DNA from: Kryptolebias marmoratus
Taxonomy: Eukaryota > Chordata > Actinopteri > Cyprinodontiformes > Rivulidae
Reading direction: 5' to 3'
DNA length: 64,000 nt
NCBI RefSeq assembly: GCF_001649575.2
Contig: NC_051443.1
Location: forward strand, 13,497,052 to 13,561,051
The translations under genes and the position numbers were made by a program. Shown here in pieces: positions 52,566 through 64,000 of this stretch (positions within the stretch are counted from its first letter, which is position 1; each line of letters starts with the position of its first letter). The notes under the pieces were generated by a model. It saw nothing but the letters and a program-made list of their open reading frames with translations. It had not been told where the DNA came from and made no database searches.

Positions 52566-55500
52566 GTAAGTGGCTATGTTATATCATCGAGCCAATGAAT
52601 GGATTTACTGTATGTGAAGCCGATCACAGCTGACATCTGGTCAGAGGTAGGCTACACTCTGGATATGTACCAGTAAGCTTAATATTTGTGTCTTTAAACT
52701 ATGGGAGGAAATTGAGCACAAAAAATCTTCAAAATGTAAAGTCCACACATGACTGAAACAAATGTAAAGTACTGTTTGATTCAATAAAGCTACTGGAATA
52801 CTGCAAGTCAATCTCTTGCTAAAAATACACATTTTAGCATGTGAAGTTTCCATTTATTTAAAGGGTATAGTGTTTTTTTATTGTATTAATATGAAATTAC
52901 ATAAGCTTACATAACTGTACCGCAGACCATGATGTAGATGAGTGATATCAACTATCTCCAAAGGCAAAAAGAAAAAAAAAGACAGAAACACTGTCAGATT
53001 TTAAAACTGCTGAGGGAAAAATCTTTTCTGCTGTGTTAGGGAACAGCTGACAACAATTAATAGCTTCAGTGCTGGATTATATTTGATCTGAGGATATGAC
53101 GTCTGATGTTGTGTTCAAGCATGAATGAACTGAATCCAGTCTGACAATCCTTCACGTGTGTGGGCACCAATGAGAGGTCAAATTCTTTTGGTAATCTGAA
53201 AGGTTACATTCATTTACATCGTAGGTTCATATATATGTTGAGACTGGTAAAACAGAACAGCAAGAAAAACGTATCTTTACTTTCCCTTCCACCTTTTCTG
53301 ATTTGGTGTACTACACGTGTGTGAGTTAAAAATTGTATTTGTCTGTGATCTAATATCTTCAGGGAAAGAAAAAAAAACTTGAATAGGAATTTCAATGCAT
53401 ATAGCACTACCATCATGTTAGCAAAAATGATGCTATCAATGAAATGAAAATGCACCGGAATAGCCAACCACAGAACAGTTTATGGTGAGACAAGAATTCA
53501 TGCCGCCATCTTGGTAGGTGCTTCTTTGTGTCGTTACTCACAGAATAACAGCATCCATGAATATCTGAGGGGAAAATTTAACTCAGCCAAGAGGCCTGGT
53601 GTTTTGCCATTAATTTTTGTAATTATCAGAGCTTGAACATTGAAGAATGTGCTATTACTTTAATCATTTTTAGTTAAGAAATACTAGTCTAATAAGCTGT
53701 ATCATCATACCTAAATAATAACAAATAGTCTTCCAACTTGGGTCGTAGTTTTGCCCGCCAATGCTTGACCGGGCTTGGTAGGAGTCTCATTACAAAATAC
53801 TCCTGTTCCCTGGTTTTACAATATGCATGATATATGTTCATTTAAGTACAATAAGGCTATTTCTATGCTATTTTGGACTGATGACACAGCAGGTGTTAAC
53901 AATGTGTGACTTTCACATCTAAACAGTATGCAGTGATGGGCATAGCACCTAGAAATAGGCAGCTACAGTGAGCAGCGTCAGTGGCCATCAGTGCATTTTT
54001 ATTGCAGTGGATGTTACATCAGGAAGCATGAACTTCAAGTGTCTGGATTGTGCGCCTGACCATGTTTATTCTTCAGATGGACTAAAATCCTGGTCGGTCG
54101 GTGTCCATCATCTCTAAAGAGAGCTGATCTGGTCATTCAATTGGAGGGCAAAGGGATGTTGGAGGTTCCCCTCTGATGTGGAGGCCTGTCCCTGTCCTAG
54201 ACGCCGTGGACATGTGACACCTAAAGCTTCCTGCCTCACAGTAAGTAATCCTTCCATCATTAAGCCCAGCCAGATTAGAGCAAATCCCTTCTGACTTGAC
54301 CGTTTGTTGTAGTTTCCATAACCATATAAATGGTAATATTACGACTCTCCCATCATTTTGTCATGTCAGCACAAGAGTGGGAAAAACTGCTGTGGTCAAT
54401 GTAAGCAGAGGAAAGTCAGAAATATGTTCATGGCTACATAGGGAAACAAATAACTCCGGTTAGAAACAAAATAGTTTTGCAGAGCATGCTCAGATATTCA
54501 AAATATGGATGTGTAATTTAGGGGATTAAGGAGTGAGCGACCTCTGCAGCCTGGTAAATCTGAGCTGTGGAATCCTGAACCGTCTGTTAGACGACATAAG
54601 CTTTTTTTTTTTTTTATGTCCCCTAAATAAAATTTAAAAGGAATTTGTAATTCTTTCATGGCACTGCTCGTTCTTTGGCATGTGCTACATCTGTTACATC
54701 AATGTCATTAGGACCACTATCATCGCTACTATATTTTGTACAACTTTTCTATGAATTTCTGATATGACCTGCCATGACATTGAAGATTATCTTTTTTGTG
54801 TCTTGTCTAGTCTCTATAATGAATAGCAGTGTCAGACAGCAGTATCGTTTCAGTCAGAAGTGTGAAGCCAAATTATTTGTTATGCTGAAGCTATAGTTTC
54901 ACTTCGAGAAGCTCCAAGGTTTTTTTTTTACTTTCATTATCACAAATCTAAAAAGTCTAAAATGTCCTGCTCTGCTGCTCAGGTCAAAGGATTAAATTTC
55001 TCATCTGTGACATTCACATATTGTGCAGTTTAGTCAGCTCCTTGCATGACAGATGTTTGATAAAATCCTGACATAATCTGGCTTTAAGATCGGAGGAAAA
55101 GACTTTGTCCCTTCTTTTTAAGTTAGTAATATCTTTACTCTTGTAAAGAATGGATTTTTATGCCCGATACAGGCAAATTATAGATTCTGATAAATGAAGT
55201 GCAAATTTCTGATATTTACTGAAGACTCCAAACTGTAAGATAATGATGTTTACTCATCATTAAGCAGCAATCTGTCCAATAGTGATTACAAAAGTGTAAA
55301 TTGGATGAAAAAGTAAAGGAATGAAATGATGGTGTATGAAATGTATCAGGCATTTTTATATAAAACTCAAGATTAAGGGAAAGCCTCTAAGCTCAAAACA
55401 TGAGCATGTCAAAACAATATGTTTAAAAAACCCAGCAATCTGTGTGACCTGATATCACCCTCACACAGCAGGACCTGGCTATGCTGCTCTGGCAGAAGCC

Positions 55501-55854
55501 ATGTGTTAATGAAATGGTTTTCCGTTTTATCATAAGGAAGTGTTACATCACCAAATGAATGGACATGCAGCACAGATGTGATTTAAAGTGGCCAACCAGA
55601 CGCTTATAATAAGCCTAAAGTAATAATGTGGTGAGCACACAGAACAGCCATGTGGCTGTTATGTAGTCAGTAATGCCACATCAGCAAACTTGCATCCTTA
55701 ATGCAATTTTAAAATATGTATAGCTGTGAAATAAAGTTCCTTCACCCAGCACATAAAGCTGCTTTATTCTCATTCATCTGTATCCTGAGAAGTGTTTGTG
55801 AATGTGTTTTTATGTATTTTCATCACATTTGAGCTGGTTTGTACCATTATTATT

Positions 55855-56162
55855 ATCCCGGACGAGCCCCCAATTTATGTTTCAACCTAGCTCATTGAGG
55901 CACACTGTAAAATGGAGACTGAACACTTTGTTCAGTAGTTCAGTAGTAACATTTTTATGAATAGAAACAGCCACCAATGATAAAAAAAGTCTCTAGCAAC
56001 CAACAGAATCAAGCAATCATCAGCTCTAGTGGCAATCTGTTCAAACCTCAACAGGCATGTCTTAAATCCACACCCTCGCAGGCGCAGACAGTCAGTACAG
56101 TCAAGCAGAGCAGAACTGTTTGTGTCACTGCTTGACCAGAGAAGATGCAGAGAGGAGTAACA
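55855..56162 (-). mobile_element. LTR retroelement relic: LTR plus tRNA-Pro primer-binding site, copy 2
   Basis: On the minus strand the LTR starts TGTTACTCC (56162) and ends GAAACA (55878), giving the usual TG...CA ends and 285 bp. It is followed by the 5-nt spacer taaat and the 18-nt tRNA-Pro binding site (55872-55855). It shares blocks with copy 1 such as cttaaatccacac/ctta-aatccatac and cactgcttg-cca/acca. No gag or pol remnants follow: sequence left of 55855 is unrelated to that left of copy 1. Confidence 0.75.
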
Positions 56163-59100
56163 CAGCAACATACAAAAGGATCCATTTGTTGTTTAGAGAA
56201 GTGTATCTTGATGCTGTTGTAACTTATGGGTCTCCTGATTTGCATTCCCTCAATGAGCAAAACTTCTCAATCTAGTTCAAAAAATGCCCTGGAACTGGTG
56301 GCATTAATCCTAATGAAATTTTATTAAAATAATATTTCAGTTTAGTAAACATACCTAGCTAATGACCAATAAAATGAGAATGATAACATGAACTTATTTT
56401 TGACCCACCCTATAGTCCTAAACTGCAACAAACAAATGCAGAGACTCATATCATGTTTTTGCCTTTATCTCTGAACAAAATGAAGTTAGATTCTGTAGCA
56501 CATTGGTGTCTGTTGATTGGTTATAAAGTCATAAATGTCATTCCTGCAGTAAATGGATTACAGTGTTACGTGAACTCCTGTAGGTTCTTGTAAACCCTGA
56601 CCTTTACCAAGTATGGCACCATTTAATTTACACCCTTTACATCATGCAACCAAGTGTGCCTTGGTGATTTGCGTAGCTGACACGTGGTAACATTGATCAG
56701 TTTTATGCTCATGGCTGGGGTTTGTGATGAATCAGTGTTTGAGCACCAGAAAGGGTGGCACATACAGTATGAGAAAACTTTTCAATAGTTGTGTCTTATC
56801 TGTGGCTGCTCTGAAAACCTAGATTCATGACCTTCTGTTGACCTTGATGTTGAATCTTTGTTCATTTTTTTTTATTGCAAATGAAACTACCTCTCAATGT
56901 TTTACATAAGATGGCACATTTTAGTTGGTCATCATATTGATTTTAACAACTTAATGTAATTGTTGATCATCATTTTCAAATACAGCAGCTGATTATACTG
57001 TGGACTAACCTAAAAATTATGTTGTTTTATTTATCTAACTTTTCTAATTGTATCTTTGTTTGAGATCTTTACCATTTTACAAGATACATTGTATTGTGAC
57101 AATAGTAAAGATAAGGCAGCAGAAAAGAGTTGGCCTTATTGTGTGCCTAAAACACACATGAGCATCTTGCGGCCCACAGGGCATATCTGGCCTGTTAACC
57201 ATTCCCATCTGGCCTGAGGGAAGGTCAATGAAAAATCAGAAATTATATACAAATCATTCTGCAGCAAATCCAAAACCTCTGCTTTTGTGTTGCTTTAATT
57301 TTGAAGGCCAGTGGTTCTTTACCAAAGATTGAATATTTAAAAACTGGGCCCAATACAGGATACTAAAAGTTGAAACCAGAAGAGAACCGGTGTTCTGATA
57401 GGCTGGTTCCAGTACAAGTTTTAGGACCCACCCCTCCTTGACTTTTGTTGGTTCGTCTAGTTCTTAGTTTTTCACCTTTTTTTCTGGAAAACCAACACAA
57501 CTTCTTGTTTTGGAAAAATCCCTGCATTGTGAAAGGCCCTAAACAATGGAACAGCAATATATAGAATAAATAAATTAATGCTGAAATGCACATTCAAGCT
57601 TCAGTAGTGAGAACATCAACATTAATGAAGCATCAAAATACAGAAAAAGAACATTTACAATTTCATCACAGTTATTAACCTCAACTGAGCACAGCTGATA
57701 ACATCAGCACAAAGCAAGCCGGTGACAAGCAGCTATAACAGCCTTTGTCAGATCGGTGCAACTCGACCACCAACAGTTTGGTCGGATATGTGAGTTATTA
57801 CTCCTGTAGGGGTGAATGTTGCCTCCTGTTGACAGCCTCAAACAGAAATCAGGATCAGACTGCAGGGAGCGGATAGTCTCTTTCATTTTTAAACTTGACA
57901 TCTCAGAGGAATTAATCCAAAAAATATTAAAGCTGGACACACTGTTACAAGCAAATTAAATCTGTAAAGGAAGCTTGAAAAAAAATTTGATCAAAGTTCT
58001 CGAGGAAATAAAAAAAAACAATCCTGCTATTTAAAACCCCAAATCAATCTAAGGAAGAAACCCCTGTTTCACATTTTACCTTACAGTGGGTTTCTGTATT
58101 CTAATGATTTTCCATGTTGGGTTAAGAGAAATGTCATCGGATCCATGTGCTATTGATGCCACAAGTCAAGTTATAATAAAATTTTGATGAAGAAGTAATT
58201 TTTTTTCCCCCAGCAGTCCTGAGAGGAAAATCAAATTAAACTTTTGGTAGCTGATTCCTGTAGATCTCTCTGCTGCTTTTATACTTCCACTTTGTGCAAC
58301 ACAACACAGCTAGAATTTGTAGTTCATGAAGTTAGTTAGTGTCGCAGTGGATTTGGGTCCTTTTGTATGTGTGCAACGTGTGTGAACAGGGAGAGAGATT
58401 TAGATGCCTCTGGCTGAAGCTGCAGAGGACTAAAGGTGGCAACATCTCCAGCGGCCCGCCTGCAGGAGCCTCATCCATCCATGCCGATGCCACATTTACC
58501 TCCACCGTCTCCCAGCCTTGACCTAAAAGTTTCTGCATTTGAATAAGCCATAAGAGCTTCAAGTGTTCCGAGCAGCATAGACAGTACAGCAGACTATGGA
58601 AAAGGTTTATTTAATGTTTCATCAGCGTGCAAAAATGCACACAGCCTCATTAGCTCCTGCACTTTGGAGGATTTTTTAATTAAAATAAAAGGATGCTGAC
58701 TAGCACATTCTTGCACAAAGTATCCACGGAAAAACAATGCATGAAATGTGAAAATGATTTCAAATTGTTGTTTATGTGCTTCAAGTTTTCTGTAAGTGTG
58801 CCTTTCTCTTTATAACTAAAGTAATGACTACTGTGGTGGCCTTCAGTACAATGAGTTGTGGAAATGTTAGGAGCTGCTCTGCTCTTTCTCTGCATTCTCA
58901 TCCAGTTTATTCAAAACTGCTGGATTTTTGTTACTTATAAAACATCACCTATTACTGTTCAGATTAGGTTGTTTTTCCATAATTGTCCTTTTCCCAAAGA
59001 AGTTATATACACAGAATCTTTATTTCATAAAAGGTTAACAGTTTATTTGACAAGCTGCTAATATTTTCAAACCTGTTTCCTTTGGTGAGAGTATCTCAAA

Positions 59101-61254
59101 GAGCTGCACTGCTTAGTTTCAAACAGGTGTAAGAGATTAGTTTGCAGCTTAAATATTCTCAAAACGTGTTTTTCCTCATTTATTTACAACCTTATGAGAG
59201 GAGTAGATTAAATGTTTTCAACAGAACTAATAAATCAGGACACAGGTTCGTATGATTTGTTTATAAACCTGACATGGTAAAAAGTGGTGGTTCTGCACTT
59301 TGGGATCCTGCCCTCCTTCATGATGCTCCATGCAATATTTATTCTGATTGTGGGCTTCAGAAGGCTAAAACACAGCTGGAAAGAGTCACATACTGAAAAA
59401 ATGTCGAGCCGTTCCCTCCACCTACACAATCAGCATGTTGTTTGTCATCCTCCAACTGTTGCCTTAACATTTAAAAATTATGATTAACCAATAAGTGCCA
59501 TTTTTTGAGGCCAGATTCATAAAACAAAGAAAGTGTGAAGGTTTTGGCCGGCTGTGGTTGATGACTGACAACTTGGCCAGAGGCAGGAAATATAATCCAG
59601 TCTACAGGCAACGTCTCAGACGAGTCAGCTGGACAGTGCAGCAGTGATCTGCATAATAAATCTGACTGAGCAGAGAGTTATTAGGCCAGAGCCAAAACAC
59701 CTGATGAGCAAAAATGTAAATTCTTAGATGTTGTTGAGTTCAGACCTGTCAAAAGCTTGTGGAGGTAAATGTGATTTGAAGTGTTGATGAAAGCTGCCGT
59801 TCAGCTGCACTGAAAGGGTTCTACAAGAGCAGTGATGGTATTTGGCTTTTTGTGCCATTTCAGCATTTATCCTAGAGTTTGATGATAACAGTAAAAAATG
59901 TTTTATTTAAGAAACACAATGGGTCATTTGTGCCCAAGAACATCTCAGCAAATAGTTGGAACTTGCATACACTCAGTGCAAACAGTGCTTTCTGATAATA
60001 AGTAATGTGAAATTGCTTTTAAATTGTTTTTTCTTATTTGTTTTAAACAACCAAATAATTTACATATATAGTCATTAGGTTATGTTTTTTGTATTATGGA
60101 CAAACAAGAAAAGGCTAGATAATGTAAGACAATGCTGAAAACTTGCATGAAAGTAAAAATAGCATCTGGTGAAAATAAATTCTGTTTAGTTTGTTCAGTC
60201 GTTAGTAGAAAAACGGATTGTCTGTGTTTCTGATTATTGGTTGTTCATTCAGTTACACTTACAGGGGATCAGCACTGACTGTACACACTAAAGTCTGCTT
60301 TCAGGTTCTACTGTGGAGAAAAAACTGTGAAAGCTTTTTAAAGCTCCAGATAAAACTGGAACTCTGGGATGAACTGACACTAATTGTTATGAAGCGTTAG
60401 ATGGAATCATTAGCTTGTCTAGATTTAAAGTAAGAAAATAAATAATTTTTAAAAAACGTGCAAATTATTAGAGTTTTTAAACATCCTTATCAACAATAAC
60501 ATACTTTAATGCATTAATAATAGGAAGAAAAAACTGATGAACTGGGTTGCAGCCTGTGGGAACAGCTTCTATATGTTTGTTGAAGCTACGCACCTGCATC
60601 CTACCTCCTCCACACATTCCAGCCTCCAACTACCCACAACCCTTAGCAAGATGGATCTAACACACATACAGACCTGTTTTCTACATGGTATAATTTAAGC
60701 CACTGCTGGGTTTTCATCTTTTATTTTTTTAAGTTTTGTAACTTTTCTAATGCCCTTGAATAATGCACCAGTTAATGCTGAGAATAAATAAACCAAAAAA
60801 AAAAAAATACATGTATTAAATGCACACAGGGCACACATTTCTGGGCACTGGAAAGTAGATAGCCAAAATAGTTTTTTTCTGGAGACTGTACAACCTCACC
60901 ACACTATTCTGAAAACAAAAGTAACTATCAGTCCTCTTTATACATGGTGAACCCATCATTGTTTATCATTATTGTGATGTGGATATTAAAATGTAAACAT
61001 GGATGAACTTTGGAGAACTCCACAAAAAAACACTTTGATGTTATTGATTGGATAATTTGCATTTTTGTTCCTAAAATGTTTTCTTTATCTGACCTCAATA
61101 CGAACATCCCTACCGAAAATGATAGGAGTCAAGGTTTCTAAGCAAAAGTTTAAATTTAAAGTATTGGTAAATTAGTCTTTTAGTGAGCTTATTAAAGTGT
61201 TATTATAGTTATATATATAGTTGAGTTGAGTCATGATAATTTGAAGGCTGGGGC

Positions 61255-61500
61255 CTTTCTGTGTTGAGACAGCATGGTTTTCCTGTGCATGGGTGAGTTT
61301 TCCCTGAGTACTTCAGTTTCCTCCCACAATCTAAAAACATGCATGCAGGGTAATTGGGAATTCTAATATGACCTCAGATGTGAGTGTGAAGGTTGTTCAT
61401 CTCATGTGTCTCTGCCATGGCCCTGCGATGGACTGTAGATACACAGCTGCTCCCTGCAACCCTGAAAAGGAACAAGCAGATACAGATAATGGATGGCTGC
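61255..61500 (+). repeat. Fragment of a common teleost interspersed repeat
   Basis: It contains ttttcctgtgcatgggtgag, then cagtttcctcccacaatcta, then aaaacatgcatgcagggtaa, then ctgcgatggactg, and ends near gataatggatgg. This order is that of a very abundant fish repeat whose other end is represented at 13670-13745. Confidence 0.7.
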
Positions 61501-62884
61501 ATGGTCATTTGATTATTATCTACAGTTAACTGCTAGCGAAGCCTAGCTACTTTAAATATTACATTTTTAAACAGACAACCGTCAAACGCAAAGCACTACT
61601 GAATCTGCATGGCAAAATTAATCCATACAGAGTTTAGGAGTTGTTTTGTTTTGTGTGTGCAAACAGTAGTTTTACATTCTAACACTTGAAGCTTTAGTAT
61701 GCACTGCAGTGTTTTATAGCAAAAAGTCCACTAAAAACAGTTTTGACACATACTGAACAGCACAGAGGAGGAGGTAATTTGGTCTAGAGGCCACTTCCAT
61801 ACTTTTGAGTTTACAGCTTGTTGTGAATGGTAATTCCTAGAGGAGCACCTCATCTCTGTGTGGAAACTGAACTTTACATGCAGGTCAAACTGAAACCCTC
61901 CTCACAAATACTAAAACTCTATTGTGTTAAAAAACAACAACTGTATCTCTGAAAGTAACAGCTGCTGGAAAATAAAAATCAGTGAAGTCTGTCACGCTTC
62001 TCTAAATGTATTTATCTTGTGGTAATAAAACAGAAACTAGTAGGGATGGTAATAGCTCCACCATAAAACAGCGGGACTTGGTGTTTAGTGGTGCATATTG
62101 CCACAACTGGGTCATAAATTCACTGCAGGGCCAAAGAAATAATGTCAAAAATAAATAAATACAATTAAATGATGACAAGGAGTCATATCACGAAACCTGA
62201 GTTGGTTTTAAGCAACACATCTCCCATTAGCTTTAATAATGCTCTGTTGTAAAAGTTCTTGACACTTCTTTTCATATAATAAAATTTATAGGTCTGATTT
62301 TATTCTAATGTGTGTATTCATGGGCATTTTATATTAGTTTTTCCTGTTAATCAATTTGAAACATTTTATTCAAATATGGGTTTAATGATTAATCCATCTG
62401 CACAGCCAGTTGGAATGTTATTATTCTTGATTATTAATGTTATTCAGTTTTTCTGTTTGGCAAATTAATTTTAAATGAAGCTTCAGAGTTATGACTTATA
62501 AAAATTCAAGTGGAACTAGAGTTGAAATAATGTTCTGGGATCAAATGTGTTTTTGAACGTCATGAATCATCTAAGAACTGCTGGGACTGGATGCTTTAAA
62601 ACACGGATCATTTAGGTACAATTATTATTTTGTTAGAAAAACAAACAGTACTTTGAATGTCACATTGATATTAGCTGCCTGCTGAAGAAATCTAATACCC
62701 TAATATTACTCTTTCTGCATGGTTTGAAACAGTCCGACCATGTAATCATCTGACTTTAAATTTTAGAACAGCCATATAAAATGGGCTCTGCCAGCCATGC
62801 TGTTACTGAAATTTTAACTCAACTGATATTTTCTTTTTTTATTTTATCCACTACCAAAAGGAGAGTGGAAGGCAATAATATTTC

Positions 62885-63240
62885 TGTTTGTGTCTGTGTG
62901 TGCAAGTGTTTGTCAGCAAAATATCTTGTGGACCACTAGTCAAAATTTAATGAAAGAATGTAATTATTAGATGTGCATCTACTGCTGATTAATTTTTTGG
63001 TGGTTAGATGGCAGCCACAGCTAATCAATGTTAGCCAATACAGAATACTAGCTCTGCCAATTGTACAGATATTGACCTAAAATTTGGTGTGGGAGTAGTT
63101 GAAAGTCATCCTCAACTCTTACCTCACGGGCTAACAGATCAAGCAAGATCTTGCAAAATTACATAATTTGCAAAGTTTGACCAAAAAGGCTATAATTCCA
63201 CCTTATCATAAAATGATCTTAGTGCAAAAAATGGTATGCC
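62885..63240 (-). repeat. Unclassified interspersed repeat, copy 2 (opposite orientation)
   Basis: The reverse complement aligns with 48130-48400 (see that entry). This copy extends further, with gcaagatcttgc and accaaaaaggctataattcc. Confidence 0.6.
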
Positions 63241-63853
63241 GTGCCTTTAATTTTTTGTTATTCAATGCATGCACACATTCTCTCTTACGCACAACTCTGC
63301 AACAGGGCAGTGCAAAGACAAGATAAAATATTCCTTTATCAGCCAGTATTTGAGTTAAGCAGGTAGATAAAGATTAAAAATTCCTCCAAAGAGGGATGTA
63401 ATGCACATGCATGTGTGTCTGGGTGGTACAATGAGTCAGGAGAAGCAGAGGAGGGTTTGGGGGGGAGGCATGGGGGGTGACATAATGGCTGGGAAGGACA
63501 GTGAAATGTGGCTATTTCAAGGACAATACACTGAGGTTATATTTATTGATTGCAGCTCCATTTAGGGGGACATGTGCAGTGAAATGTACTGCAGTCCGTT
63601 TCCCCCTCTCTCTGATTGTTCATGTTGTTTCTCATATGATGTTTTGGAAGTGGATCAAATCAGCTTACAGTAGCCCAGATTTTGATTGATTTTTCAGTGA
63701 GCATGTAAGACTGAACTTTTGGAACCTTTGCAAATGATTTCTTTTTAATGCTTTTATTTTTAAATAAGAAAACAGTATTTTCATGGTGGTATTTAAGTCT
63801 GATCCTTTTGGCAAAGGATAACCATGCTTTTCTTTTTATAATCATAAAGAGAC

Positions 63854-64000
63854 TACAGGTGCTGGTCATAAAATTAGAATATCATGAAAAAGTAGATTGA
63901 TTTCAGTAATTCCATTTAAAAAGTGAAACTTGTATATTATATTCATACATTACATACAAACTCATATATTTCAAATGTTTATTTCGTTTAATTTTGATGA
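63854..64000 (+). mobile_element. Tc1-like transposon, left terminal inverted repeat (cut by window end)
   Basis: It begins TA then caggtgctggtcataaaatt, continues agaatatcatgaaaaagta and gtgaaacttgtatattatat, and runs to the window edge in ttaattttgatga. This is the signature of a long-TIR (about 200 bp) Tc1 family abundant in fish. The transposase, if present, would lie beyond 64000. Few differences from the form I remember suggest a relatively young copy. Confidence 0.8.

Larger units (their letters stand above)
46286..64000. other. Downstream intergenic region, no protein-coding gene recognised
   Basis: The region is 17.7 kb after the HCN1 poly(A) site. I found no exon series, tRNA, rRNA or CRISPR array. 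It holds fragments of non-LTR retrotransposons (49615-49700, 52275-52530), an LTR relic (55855-56162), an inverted pair of an unclassified repeat (48130-48400 and 62885-63240), a common teleost repeat (61255-61500), a Tc1 end (63854-64000), microsatellites, and one possible regulatory block (48440-48725). Remaining stretches are AT-rich and featureless by eye. Confidence 0.7.

Overview
This is a piece of a ray-finned fish genome, most likely a teleost. It carries the 3' two thirds of one large gene on the + strand, HCN1, the hyperpolarization-activated cyclic-nucleotide-gated cation channel 1. The vertebrate call rests on six GT-AG exons whose joined product follows vertebrate HCN1 almost residue for residue. 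The fish call rests on introns of 3-15 kb (the mammalian gene spans hundreds of kilobases) and on decayed mobile elements of types common in teleosts: Tc1-like, hAT, TTAA-type MITE, non-LTR relics and LTR/tRNA-Pro relics.

Layout. 1-3445 is the 3' part of intron 2. Exons 3-8 lie at 3446-3607, 18180-18398, 24515-24661, 27675-27915, 33123-33287 and 39872-40941. The first five are 162, 219, 147, 241 and 165 bp, which are the exon sizes I recall for vertebrate HCN genes. Together the six encode 667 residues: the S4-S5 region, S5, pore, S6, C-linker, cAMP-binding domain and the whole cytoplasmic tail, ending in Ser-Asn-Leu. Exons 1 and 2 (N-terminus, S1-S4 voltage sensor) lie left of the window. 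A long 3' UTR probably runs to about 46285, where AATAAA is followed by GT-rich sequence. From there to 64000 I see no protein-coding gene, only repeats and possible regulatory sequence.

How the parts work together. The exons build one subunit of a tetrameric channel that passes the If/Ih pacemaker current. Exons 3-4 make the pore, exon 5 the C-linker, exons 6-7 the cAMP sensor and exon 8 the tail, whose last three residues match the TRIP8b (PEX5L) docking signal. Two oddities are an Arg instead of Gln just after the GYG filter and three alanine runs in the tail.

The rest is repeat-rich non-coding DNA. The most notable items are two relics made of one LTR plus exactly an 18-nt tRNA-Pro primer-binding site, three related long-TIR MITEs in introns, an 87-bp TTAA MITE with perfect 12-bp ends, a 22-bp minisatellite with inverted satellite units, and a possible conserved enhancer with a forkhead-type palindrome. 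I found no evidence for a wholly new gene system. Everything was read by eye. Repeat family names and conserved-element calls need database or multi-species alignment to confirm.
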